From Sphingobacterium cellulitidis (GTDB taxonomy: Bacteria > Bacteroidota > Bacteroidia > Sphingobacteriales > Sphingobacteriaceae), in the NCBI GenBank assembly GCA_002245855.1, contig NOUX01000005.1, positions 1 through 64,000 of the forward strand: a stretch of 64,000 nucleotides of DNA, in the 5' to 3' direction. How positions within the stretch are numbered: the stretch's first letter is position 1; every line of letters begins with the position of its first letter. A model generated the notes under the pieces. It was not told the origin of the DNA. It ran no database searches and saw only the letters and a list, made by a program, of their open reading frames with translations. Below, in pieces: positions 16,909-25,885 of this stretch. The translations under genes and the position numbers were made by a program.

Positions 16909-18024
16909 TTATTTTAATACTGTTTTCAGAGGTTTCTTTAAATTTTCCTTATAGGTTTCCACCGCCTTATTCCACTCCTTATCATCTGTTATTTTACCAG
17001 CTCTATTCCAGGCAGCTCCATTATAGTAAACAAAGTCTTTATCATTTTTAACCTGAGTGATTAATAATGCTTGTTCAGGTCTATCATTCACAAACTGTAC
17101 GCCTTTTTCGGGAACAATAACAGCAACCCCAATATGACCACTTGAATTGATTTCTGGCTCCCAATAGGCCAAGGAGCTTGGTTTTTGTGAATAAGTTAAC
17201 TTAGGGTTCTCCTCTTTTCTTTTCACCACTCCAATAGCGATTGGCGTAGTCGCCTCCTTTTGATTTTCAAATTGTAAAGTGACTTTATTAAAGTTACTTC
17301 CAGCATCTAAACGATATGTTTTACTGAAAGTAATATTTTGTCCTTCTACATTCTCCGGATCAAACTCCAACTGAAAAGTGGTTCTTAATGGACCATTATC
17401 CAATACCTTATATCTTCTATAATGCTTGGTAAACTGTAAGTTTCCATTGAGATAAAGTCCGATATCACCTGCACCTAGTGTTTGCCCCACAGAATAATAA
17501 TCAAGGCCTTCACCGTGATCCTTATGGTAATCTTCGGTCTTATACCATTTATCAATGATTAATTGATCGGTTCTCTTTGCCCAGACATCTAAACCTTGTG
17601 CATCATCCGCCCTACCTTCCAATGCTTTTCCATACATTCTAAAGGCTAGAACATCATTTTCCCACGCGAAATCATCAAATCTTTCAGGAACATATCTGGC
17701 AAAGGTTTTTCTGGCAATAGCTGGACTTGCAGTATTAACAACCGAAAGCCTTATTTTTGATTTTGGCTCCAACTTTACTTGTAATAGCACATTGACAGCT
17801 TGATCTGCACCAAGCTTTTCCAATTGATGAGGAATGATATTTCCATTTTCATCTTTTACCGTGAATATGCTATCAAGGGCAAAGTGTGAAGTAAACTTAT
17901 CATAAGGAATGGATACCAATTCATTCCTGCTATTTCCTGAAGCGTTCGTTACTTGGATATATTTCTGTCCATATGCCTGAACGGCTACTGCAATTGTGAA
18001 TACACTAAGCCAAATCTTTTTCAT
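16909..18024 (-). CDS. DUF4861 family exported protein
   Basis: This is a 371-residue protein with a clear signal peptide (ending near QAYGQ, residue 20). Its beta-rich sequence, with QGLDVWAKRTDQLIIDKWY, GEGLDYYSVGQTLGAGD and the segment AGSNFNKVTLQFENQ, is typical of DUF4861. The family has no assigned activity that I can cite, but it recurs beside GH88 and Kdu genes. Strikingly, an exported protein is sandwiched between two cytoplasmic enzymes (1 and 3 bp gaps), which ties it to the same uronate substrate. A role as lyase, epimerase-like or binding protein is speculative. Confidence 0.8.
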   Translation of the reverse strand: MKKIWLSVFTIAVAVQAYGQKYIQVTNASGNSRNELVSIPYDKFTSHFALDSIFTVKDENGNIIPHQLEKLGADQAVNVLLQVKLEPKSKIRLSVVNTASPAIARKTFARYVPERFDDFAWENDVLAFRMYGKALEGRADDAQGLDVWAKRTDQLIIDKWYKTEDYHKDHGEGLDYYSVGQTLGAGDIGLYLNGNLQFTKHYRRYKVLDNGPLRTTFQLEFDPENVEGQNITFSKTYRLDAGSNFNKVTLQFENQKEATTPIAIGVVKRKEENPKLTYSQKPSSLAYWEPEINSSGHIGVAVIVPEKGVQFVNDRPEQALLITQVKNDKDFVYYNGAAWNRAGKITDDKEWNKAVETYKENLKKPLKTVLK

Positions 18025-18025
18025 A

Positions 18026-18871
18026 TTATTTCAATTCTGTAATTGGACATTTGTCCATATCATCATAATTCATATTTTCACCGGCCATTCCCCAGATAAA
18101 AGTATAGTTACTAGTTCCTGCACCAGCATGAATAGACCAAGGTGGAGAAATTACTGCTTGTTCATTTTGCATCCAGATATGACGGGTTTCATTTACAGGT
18201 CCCATAAAATGAGAAACTGACTGTCCTTCAGGAAGATCAAAATAAAAATAAACTTCCATACGTCTGTCATGGGTATGCGCAGGCATGGTATTCCATACTG
18301 ATCCTACTTGCAATTCAGTCATGCCCATTTGCAATTGACAAGTTTGAATAACCGTATGCAATAGCATCTGATTGATAACCCTATGATTTGAAGTTTCCAA
18401 GGATCCCAATTCAATTTTATTAGCCTGTTCTTTAGTTACTTTTTTTGTTGGATAGGAATGGTGAGCAGGTGTAGAATTCAGATAGAATTTTGCAGGTTTC
18501 GCTGGGTCATTACTGATAAAGTACACTTCCTTAGTGCCTTTACCAATATATAATGCTTCCTTATAATTAAGATCAATGACTTCTCCATCGACTTCAACCT
18601 TGCCATCTCCGCCGACATTGATAATCCCCAACTCTCTCCTACTTAAAAAATATTCTTCTTTCAATAGAGCTTCAATTGTTTCAAGCTTTAACTTTTGGTT
18701 GACAGGCATTGCTCCACCTGCCATATAACGATCATAATGACTGTAAGTAAAGTGAATATTATCTTCTCCAAATAACTTTTCGATAAGAAAGTTCTTTCTC
18801 AAACCTTCGGTATCTAGGTTTTTTGTTTCATTAGGTCCGATAGCGTATCGATTTTCAAAGGTTAAATTCAT
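18026..18871 (-). CDS. kduI: KduI, 5-keto-4-deoxyuronate isomerase
   Basis: This 281-residue cupin-like metalloenzyme isomerises 4-deoxy-L-threo-5-hexosulose-uronate to 2,5-diketo-3-deoxygluconate in the cytoplasm. The zinc ligands align with the E. coli enzyme as H199 and H201 (PAHTHDRR), E206 (MEVYFYF) and H248 (PPWSIHAG). The length is that of the family. It leads the - strand operon and is transcribed divergently from the transporter. The intergenic region between them carries LacI-type palindromes. Confidence 0.96.
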   Translation of the reverse strand: MNLTFENRYAIGPNETKNLDTEGLRKNFLIEKLFGEDNIHFTYSHYDRYMAGGAMPVNQKLKLETIEALLKEEYFLSRRELGIINVGGDGKVEVDGEVIDLNYKEALYIGKGTKEVYFISNDPAKPAKFYLNSTPAHHSYPTKKVTKEQANKIELGSLETSNHRVINQMLLHTVIQTCQLQMGMTELQVGSVWNTMPAHTHDRRMEVYFYFDLPEGQSVSHFMGPVNETRHIWMQNEQAVISPPWSIHAGAGTSNYTFIWGMAGENMNYDDMDKCPITELK

Positions 18872-18933
18872 TTTTTTATGTTTTTAGAAATCATAAGGTA
18901 ACACAAGTTTGAGAAGAAAAAGTTTAATATCTG

Positions 18934-18947
18934 CGAAATCGATTTCG
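18934..18947. promoter_or_regulatory. LacI-family operator, perfect palindrome
   Basis: CGAAATCGATTTCG is a perfect 14-bp palindrome with the central CG typical of LacI-family operators. It lies 62 bp upstream of kduI and about 215 bp upstream of the divergent transporter gene, and resembles the site at 6603-6616 before susC. The local LacI protein (20721-21746) is the probable binder. Confidence 0.7.
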
Positions 18948-18997
18948 ACTTTTCGACATTAAAAATTCAATTATCCAAGAGTTAAATTCAAAATCTT

Positions 18998-19011
18998 CGA
19001 AAACGTTTAAG
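18998..19011. promoter_or_regulatory. second candidate LacI-type operator
   Basis: CGAAAACGTTTAAG contains the 8-bp palindrome AAACGTTT and matches CGAAAnCGnTTTCG at 10 of 12 fixed positions. It is centred 64 bp from the perfect site at 18934-18947, so two dimers could bind this divergent promoter region. Confidence 0.4.
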
Positions 19012-19162
19012 TAAAAATTTCTTTTATTTCCTACCAATTATTAGGATACTTATAAATAATTGTAAACCGTTAATCTCAATTTAGCACATCATTATTGGAT
19101 AAGGATAAAACCTTTGGCAGTATTTTTATTGAATTGAGGCAAAACAACCAATAAACGATTTT

Positions 19163-20731
19163 ATGACCGACCAAAAAGCAAGTAAATACAGATGGACCAT
19201 TTGTGCCCTCTTATTTTTCGCCACCACAATAAATTATTTAGATAGGCAGGTGCTTTCCCTTACTTGGAAAGATTTTATTTCTCCGGAGTTTCATTGGACC
19301 AATAATGATTACGGACTAATCACTGCTTTATTCTCTATATTCTATGCGGTTGGGATGTTGTTTGCAGGTCGGTTCATTGATTGGATGGACACCAAAAAAG
19401 GGTTCTTATGGGCTATTGCGGTATGGTCTGTTGGTGCTATTCTCCATGCATTTTGTGGAATCGCGACTTCTGGTATTGTTGCCGGCGAATGGTTCGTAGG
19501 ATTTGAAGGTGCTAAAGAAGCTATAAGAAATGTTCATGATTTTTCAAGGGTCATCAATGTCAGTGTAGTTTTATTTATTTTTGCGCGTTTTGTCTTGGCA
19601 ATTGGTGAAGCTGGGAACTTCCCTGCAGCCATCAAAACAACAGCCGAATACTTCCCTAAAAAAGACCGAGCTTTTGCTACCAGTATATTTAATGCAGGAT
19701 CCACCATTGGTGCCTTGATTGCACCTTTATGTATCCCTGTTATCGCAAAATACTGGGGTTGGGAGATGTCATTTATCATTATTGGGGCATTGGGCTTTAT
19801 ATGGATGGGCTATTGGATCTTCATGTATGATAAGCCTGAGGTACACCCAAAAGTGAATGAAGCCGAATTGGAATATATCCAGCAAGACGATGTCCTTGAA
19901 GCTCAACAAAATGAATTAAACCCTCCGGTAGTACAAGGGAAAGTTAGTATCCTAAATTGTTTGAAACATAATCAAACATGGGCTTTCGCCATTGGAAAAT
20001 TTATGACCGATGGGGTTTGGTGGTTTTATCTATTCTGGATGCCGGCTTATTTAAGTTCTGTTTATGGGGTAAAATCATCGGATTTGAATGGGCAATTAGC
20101 TCTGTTTGTTTTATATAGCATCACGATGTTCTCCTTGATTGGAGGTTGGTTGCCAACCTATTTTATCAACAAAGGCATGAATCCTTATGCAGGCAGAATG
20201 AGAGCCATGCTAATCTTTGCGTTTTTCCCATTATTGGTTCTATTGGCACAACCATTTGGACATTATTCCTTCTGGATTCCTACTATATTGATTGGTATTG
20301 GCGCTGCGGCACATCAATCATGGTCGGCAAATATCTTTTCAACTGTTGGTGATATGTTTCCTAAGAAAGCGATTGCAACCGTGACTGGTATTGGCGGATT
20401 AGCAGGTGGATTGGGATCCTTTTTTATCAATATATATTCAGGTAAATTATTTGATTATGCAGAGACAAATTGGAGTACTGTCAATGGAGAAAACGTCCTG
20501 AATAGATTTCCCGAAATTGCTAATATAGACTCAAAAAAAGCGTTCTTCGAACAGCATGGTGTAGCAAATATTGAAGAGTTTTTAAAACAACTTGCTTCAA
20601 AAGGGGATACTGTTGCCAATGGTATTGACCAAGGATATATGATCGTATTTACCTTTTGTGCACTCGCCTATTTAGTTGCTTGGATAATTATGAAGATTTT
20701 GGTTCCTAAAATGAAACCAGTTAAACTTTAG
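19163..20731 (+). CDS. MFS hexuronate-type transporter (ExuT-like)
   Basis: This is a 522-residue inner-membrane transporter of the anion:cation symporter group. The start RWTICALLFFATTINYLDRQVLS is typical of ExuT-like hexuronate importers, and about 12 membrane helices follow. An unusually long periplasmic or loop insertion lies around residues 90-135 (GIVAGEWFVGFEGAKEAIRN), and another hydrophilic insertion lies near 455-495. It would bring the unsaturated monosaccharide released by GH88 into the cytoplasm for KduI. The 3' end overlaps the convergent lacI gene by 11 bp. Confidence 0.9.
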   Translation: MTDQKASKYRWTICALLFFATTINYLDRQVLSLTWKDFISPEFHWTNNDYGLITALFSIFYAVGMLFAGRFIDWMDTKKGFLWAIAVWSVGAILHAFCGIATSGIVAGEWFVGFEGAKEAIRNVHDFSRVINVSVVLFIFARFVLAIGEAGNFPAAIKTTAEYFPKKDRAFATSIFNAGSTIGALIAPLCIPVIAKYWGWEMSFIIIGALGFIWMGYWIFMYDKPEVHPKVNEAELEYIQQDDVLEAQQNELNPPVVQGKVSILNCLKHNQTWAFAIGKFMTDGVWWFYLFWMPAYLSSVYGVKSSDLNGQLALFVLYSITMFSLIGGWLPTYFINKGMNPYAGRMRAMLIFAFFPLLVLLAQPFGHYSFWIPTILIGIGAAAHQSWSANIFSTVGDMFPKKAIATVTGIGGLAGGLGSFFINIYSGKLFDYAETNWSTVNGENVLNRFPEIANIDSKKAFFEQHGVANIEEFLKQLASKGDTVANGIDQGYMIVFTFCALAYLVAWIIMKILVPKMKPVKL

Positions 20732-21746
20732 TTGAATTGCGAGGAACAATAAATGTGTCAAGGATAGTTGTGTCATAATCCATTTTGAACCTATCCTTAG
20801 ACTCTATTAATTGTATTAGTTTTTCAACACCCTTTACTCCTATTTCAAAGGCAGGTTGAATGATCGTAGATAAGGAAGGGTTCAAGGACTCCGCAATTTC
20901 GGTGTTGGCAAAACCAATTACTGAAACTTGCTCAGGAACTTTTATTCCCAAATTAGAAAGAATTCCCAAGGTTGAAACTGTCAGGGTATCAGTGGTCCCC
21001 AAGATTCCCATGGGTTCGGAAGTTTTACTCAATTTATCCTTCAAGATATGTGTGAGGTTCTTGATTAAATCTTCTCTGGATTGGCCATAGTCTACCTGGA
21101 TAATATTGTCTTTATTTTCAGGGATAAAATTGGCCATGAGCGCCTTATTGTAACCTGAAATCCTCTTTTGGTTGATACCAATGTTCATTCCACATAAAAC
21201 CAGAATATTTTTTCGACCAGACTTTATCAAATGTTGGGTAGCATCAAAAGCTCCTTTTTCACTATTAACCCCAATTTTAAAAGTAGGAAGATCAAAATCA
21301 ATACGATCTACCAGTACAAGCGGGCAAATTTGATGGAACTGTTTTAAATATTTCAGGTTACTATTAGCGGATGGGGTAATGATAACACCATCCACATTCT
21401 GCTGTTGTAGGGTTTTTAGGGATTCCTGTTCTAGTTTAGCATTTTCATGGCTTTGCATAAACACCAGCTTATAATTTCTTTCATAAGCTGCTTTATGGGC
21501 ACCCTCCAAAAGCTGGGATTGAAATGGATTTCCTAAATATGGAATAATTACTGCAATGGAATTACTACGCCCAGTTTTTAGGCTTTTAGCTAATATATTC
21601 GGCCTATAATTATATTTCTGAGCCATTTTCCTCACTCGAAGCTTAGTCTCATCACTAATTTCAAAGCTATTATTCAAGGCCTTCGACACAGTAGATACCG
21701 ATAACCCCAATTTTGAAGCTAATTCTTTTAATGTAATGTTGCTCAT
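20721..21746 (-). CDS. LacI-family transcriptional regulator (PUL 1)
   Basis: This is a 341-residue regulator. The N-terminal HTH (ITLKELASKLGLSVSTVSKALN) and hinge helix (about residues 48-60) are followed by a periplasmic-binding-protein-like effector domain. Sitting at the end of the uronate locus, it most likely senses a degradation intermediate and controls the susC operon and the kduI/transporter promoters. LacI-type palindromes occur at both (6603-6616, 18934-18947). It overlaps the transporter gene end to end, so the two transcripts are mutually antisense at their 3' ends. Confidence 0.93.
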   Translation of the reverse strand: MSNITLKELASKLGLSVSTVSKALNNSFEISDETKLRVRKMAQKYNYRPNILAKSLKTGRSNSIAVIIPYLGNPFQSQLLEGAHKAAYERNYKLVFMQSHENAKLEQESLKTLQQQNVDGVIITPSANSNLKYLKQFHQICPLVLVDRIDFDLPTFKIGVNSEKGAFDATQHLIKSGRKNILVLCGMNIGINQKRISGYNKALMANFIPENKDNIIQVDYGQSREDLIKNLTHILKDKLSKTSEPMGILGTTDTLTVSTLGILSNLGIKVPEQVSVIGFANTEIAESLNPSLSTIIQPAFEIGVKGVEKLIQLIESKDRFKMDYDTTILDTFIVPRNSTKV

Positions 21747-22774
21747 GATGAATGGAAATAATGATGCTGTGGTTCAAAAAAGTAACCCTACTAAAATAGC
21801 ATTAATTTAATAATAAAGGATTTTAAGATTAATAATTGTAGAATGAGGCCAACAATCTGAATTAATTATTGGATTTGGTGAACAGCCAATCATACTTTGA
21901 AGGCCAAAAATAAATTGGTTTCTTAATAGTGTACTAGAAAACTACTTCTCCTATTTTCACCTTATTACCATTAAATCAAATTAAAGGATTTATTTTTATT
22001 AAACAATTAACTATCAAACGACTATCATTGAATGGGATTATAATTCTGGTAATTTTGAGCATCTTACTATATCATGTGGTAAAGAGGAAGGTGAAAATTT
22101 TTGAACTGATGTATATTAGGGGAATTACAATAGTGATTGGATTAACGGTTCTGACAACACTCTTTTAAATAAAATAAATAAATTGTAGTCAAATCGAAGA
22201 AGCAAAATTTGTTAAAAAAAATTAAGAGCTCTTATTTGCTATATAATAGATAATTTGTATTAAGTAATTTTTAGATTTTTCTATAAAGTATGTTCTCAAA
22301 GTTTTTTGAGAATTTGCAAATTCGCCCAAAAAATCACTTTTTTTATATAAAAATAATAATAACAATAAAAATCAAATCACAAAAAAAAATGATTACACAC
22401 TAATTATCAACAACATATCAGTATATAAGTTACAGGACAGCGCAGGATGCATTAATTTTTTATTACCTATATCTTTAAATTAATAACCAAATAACTAATC
22501 AAACTAAATTAAACTCTAACCATTAAATTTTAGAAGAAAAAGACACCACAATTAACCAAAACTAACTAATCAAATTTCAACCGAATAATCATTAAGATTT
22601 TTCAAGACAATTCATCCCTGCACGAAAATTTGTGCATTGAAATTATATTGACTATTTATTAACAATTGTTCAATATATTTTTCTATTGATAAATTTTAGC
22701 GTCGATTATTAATAAACCCATTTATTAATAATCTCCAATTAAACCTGTTTTTTAAAACCAATAAAAAATAAATT
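21747..22774. other. 1-kb AT-rich intergenic region before PUL 2
   Basis: No convincing gene is present. An open + strand frame without ATG runs from 21938 to 22168 and encodes two hydrophobic segments (around NGIIILVILSILLYHVV and RGITIVIGLTVLTTLF). It could be a small membrane-protein gene with a TTG start at 22028 or a gene remnant. The remainder is very AT-rich and leads to a possible promoter at 22666-22697. Confidence 0.35.
22666..22697 (+). promoter_or_regulatory. possible promoter for PUL 2 susC
   Basis: TTG at 22666-22668, 21 bases, then TAAATTTT at 22690-22697 resembles the Bacteroidota promoter with one mismatch in the -7 box. It lies about 78 bp before the susC start in very AT-rich DNA, so chance matches are likely. 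Confidence 0.3.
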
Positions 22775-25700
22775 ATGGCAAAAACTAAGTTTCATTTTTT
22801 GAAGATCACGCTTTTTATTTGCTTTTCCCTAGCTCTTCAGACCATGGTATATGGTCAAACCACCAAAGTGACGGGAAATGTCAAAGATGGTGATGAAAAT
22901 TTATCCGGAGTTTCGATTCAAGTAAAAGGAGTTACTGCGCGAGGAACCCAAACTGACCCCAACGGAAATTTCATTATTGAATTGGACAAGATCCCCAATA
23001 CGCTTGTTTTTAGTATGGTGGGATATTTGCGTCAGGAGGTTGTCGTTCAGGATGCCTTGTCCCTAAACATTCAGATGCAGGTAGATTCTAGTTCCTTGGA
23101 GGAAGTAGTAGTGGTAGGATATGGCACACAGAAGAAAACCGAAGTTGTTGGATCCGTAACATCAGTAAAACCGAAAGACCTAAAAATACCCGCCAGCAAT
23201 CTTACAGCTGCATTTGCTGGTAATGTGGCAGGTATGATCGCTTATCAAAGAAGCGGTGAACCCGGTGCTGATAATGCTGATTTCTTCGTTAGGGGGATTA
23301 CCACTTTCGGTGCAAATACAAAACCTCTAATCCTGATTGACAACATCGAGCTAACAACAACTGATCTGGCAAGGTTACAACCCGATGATATCGAAAGCTT
23401 CTCGATCATGAAAGATGCCACGGCTACAGCTCTTTATGGAGCACGTGGTGCAAATGGTGTTATTTTGGTAACCACCAAAAGAGGGGTCGAAGGGCCCGCA
23501 AAAATCTCCTTCCGCTCCGAAATGTCCATGAACCAACCTACACAAAACATAGAATTAGCAGACCCGATTACTTACATGAAACTTCATAATGAGTCGGTGC
23601 TAACAAGAAATCCCTTGGGAAATCTTCCCTATAGTCAAGATAAGATAGAAAATACGCTAAAACCAGGTTCAAATGAATACATATACCCCGCCAATGATTG
23701 GTATAAAATGCTATTTAATGATTATGCCACCTCTCAGCGAGGAAACCTAAGTGTTACGGGTGGTGGAAAAGTAGCGCGATACTTTGTATCAACTGCTTTT
23801 ACAAATGATAACGGAATCCTAAAGGTCGACAAGAGGAATAGTTTCAACAACAACATCGACTTTAAAAACTATACCCTAAGAGCCAATGTCGATATCAACA
23901 TCACTGAAAAAACTCAATTAGCCGTTAGGCTTTCTGGAAATTTTGATGACTATACCGGTCCAAATATTTCTGGTCAAGACATGTATAACTATGTCATGCA
24001 TTCGAATCCTGTGATGTTCCCAGCATATTATCCTATTGACGAAGACTTTCACTATGTCAAACACATCATGTTCGGTAATTACCAAGGTAACTATAGAAAC
24101 CCTTATGCGGAGATGGTGAGAGGATATACAGATAGAACCAGATCCCAAATGCTGGCAAGTGTAGAATTAAATCAGAATTTAGATTTTGTTGTCCCTGGTT
24201 TAAAATTCATGACCATGCTTAATTTATCTAGGTTATCAGAGTATTTCGTAAATCGGGCCTACAATCCATATTGGTATCAACTGCGTGGAAACTATGATGC
24301 ATTTACAGGAGAATACCACTTAGAACGCTTCAATGAAAATGGTACTGAATATTTAGATTACCGCGAAGGTCCTAAAACCGTAGATGCAACAACCTATTCT
24401 GAATCACGATTAAACTATAATAATGTTTTCGGAAAACACGGTGTGAGTGGCTTGTTGGTATTTACAACGAGGCAATGGATTGCAGCAAACCAAGGAAATC
24501 TACAACTTTCATTACCTTCTAGAAACGTAGGTTTAGCTGGTCGTTCAACTTATAACTATGACAATAAATACTTCTTCGAATTCAACTTTGGTTACAACGG
24601 TTCCGAGCGATTTGCCAAAAACAATCGCTGGGGTTTCTTCCCTTCTGCAGGGGTTGCCTGGGTTGTGTCTAACGAGAACTTCTTTGAAAAATATAAATCT
24701 GCTATCCATAATTTAAAACTTAGGTATACCTATGGATTAGTTGGAAATGATCAAATCGGAGATCGTTATGACAGATTCTTCTATTTGTCCCAAGTGAATA
24801 TGGAAGACGGTGGTAGAGGGAGTTATTTTGGGGAAAACTTAGACAAAGGTGGTCCAGGTATCCGGATAAATAGATATGCAAATGAAGCAATTACTTGGGA
24901 AAATTCCACAAAACAAAATGTGGCAATAGAACTGGGTTTATTCAATAAGGCAAATATCATCGCGGAATACTTTACTGAACATCGTAGAGATATTTTAATG
25001 ACCAGAGCAGCCATCCCTTCCACTATGGGATTACAAGCACCTATCCGTGCAAATGTTGGTGAAGCAACAGCCAAAGGAATTGATATCCAATCGGATTATA
25101 CTCACAACATAAATGAGCATTTATGGTTATCGGCAAGAGCAAATTTCACCTATTCCACCAGTAAATTCAAAATCTATGAAGAGCCTGATTACAGTGAAGC
25201 ATATAGATCAAGGGTTGGTCATTCATTGACCCAAAATTGGGGTTATATTGCAGAGCGATTATTCCTCGATGATGCTGAAGCCAACAACTCACCACTTCAA
25301 ACTTTTGGTGGTCAATATGGCGGTGGAGACATCAAATACTTAGATGTAAATAAGGATGGACAGATAACCTCGGCTGACCAGGTGCCAATTGGTAATCCTA
25401 CATCCCCAGAAATAATTTATGGATTTGGTACATCTGTTGGATATAAGGGATTCGACCTATCTGTGTTTTTCCAAGGATTAGCAAATGAATCCTTTTGGAT
25501 AGACCCTGTAAAAACATCACCTTTTCAGAATCAAACACAATTATTAAAAGCTTATGCTGATTCGCATTGGTCTGAAGACAACCAAAATATGTATGCTTTA
25601 TGGCCTAGATTGAGCAGCAATTTAGTAAACAATAATATCCAAAGCAGTACTTGGTTTATGCGTGACGGAACTTTCCTCCGTCTAAAACAAGCTGAAATTG

Positions 25701-25885
25701 GATATGCAATTCCAGGAAAATGGAAGCAAAGAATTCATCTCAATAATTTTAGGGTATACCTCAGTGGAACAAACTTACTCATGTTCAGCAAATTCAAATT
25801 ATGGGATGTGGAAATGGGTGGAAATGGATTAGGTTATCCTTTGCAAAAGGTATTTAACCTAGGAATTAACTTATCCTTTAACTAA
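22775..25885 (+). CDS. SusC-like TonB-dependent outer-membrane receptor (PUL 2)
   Basis: This is a 1036-residue TonB-linked receptor with a signal peptide (ending near MVYGQ). It has a CarboxypepD_reg-like domain at about 30-108 (TGNVKDGDENLSGVSIQVKG), the TonB-box stretch EEVVVVGYGTQKKTEVVGS and a plug with VRGITTFGANTKPLILID and YGARGANGVILVTTKRG. The barrel ends LGINLSFN. There is no STN domain. The cargo is unknown because no degradative enzyme is encoded in this operon. The stop codon overlaps the next start codon by one base (TAATG). Confidence 0.97.
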   Translation: MAKTKFHFLKITLFICFSLALQTMVYGQTTKVTGNVKDGDENLSGVSIQVKGVTARGTQTDPNGNFIIELDKIPNTLVFSMVGYLRQEVVVQDALSLNIQMQVDSSSLEEVVVVGYGTQKKTEVVGSVTSVKPKDLKIPASNLTAAFAGNVAGMIAYQRSGEPGADNADFFVRGITTFGANTKPLILIDNIELTTTDLARLQPDDIESFSIMKDATATALYGARGANGVILVTTKRGVEGPAKISFRSEMSMNQPTQNIELADPITYMKLHNESVLTRNPLGNLPYSQDKIENTLKPGSNEYIYPANDWYKMLFNDYATSQRGNLSVTGGGKVARYFVSTAFTNDNGILKVDKRNSFNNNIDFKNYTLRANVDINITEKTQLAVRLSGNFDDYTGPNISGQDMYNYVMHSNPVMFPAYYPIDEDFHYVKHIMFGNYQGNYRNPYAEMVRGYTDRTRSQMLASVELNQNLDFVVPGLKFMTMLNLSRLSEYFVNRAYNPYWYQLRGNYDAFTGEYHLERFNENGTEYLDYREGPKTVDATTYSESRLNYNNVFGKHGVSGLLVFTTRQWIAANQGNLQLSLPSRNVGLAGRSTYNYDNKYFFEFNFGYNGSERFAKNNRWGFFPSAGVAWVVSNENFFEKYKSAIHNLKLRYTYGLVGNDQIGDRYDRFFYLSQVNMEDGGRGSYFGENLDKGGPGIRINRYANEAITWENSTKQNVAIELGLFNKANIIAEYFTEHRRDILMTRAAIPSTMGLQAPIRANVGEATAKGIDIQSDYTHNINEHLWLSARANFTYSTSKFKIYEEPDYSEAYRSRVGHSLTQNWGYIAERLFLDDAEANNSPLQTFGGQYGGGDIKYLDVNKDGQITSADQVPIGNPTSPEIIYGFGTSVGYKGFDLSVFFQGLANESFWIDPVKTSPFQNQTQLLKAYADSHWSEDNQNMYALWPRLSSNLVNNNIQSSTWFMRDGTFLRLKQAEIGYAIPGKWKQRIHLNNFRVYLSGTNLLMFSKFKLWDVEMGGNGLGYPLQKVFNLGINLSFN

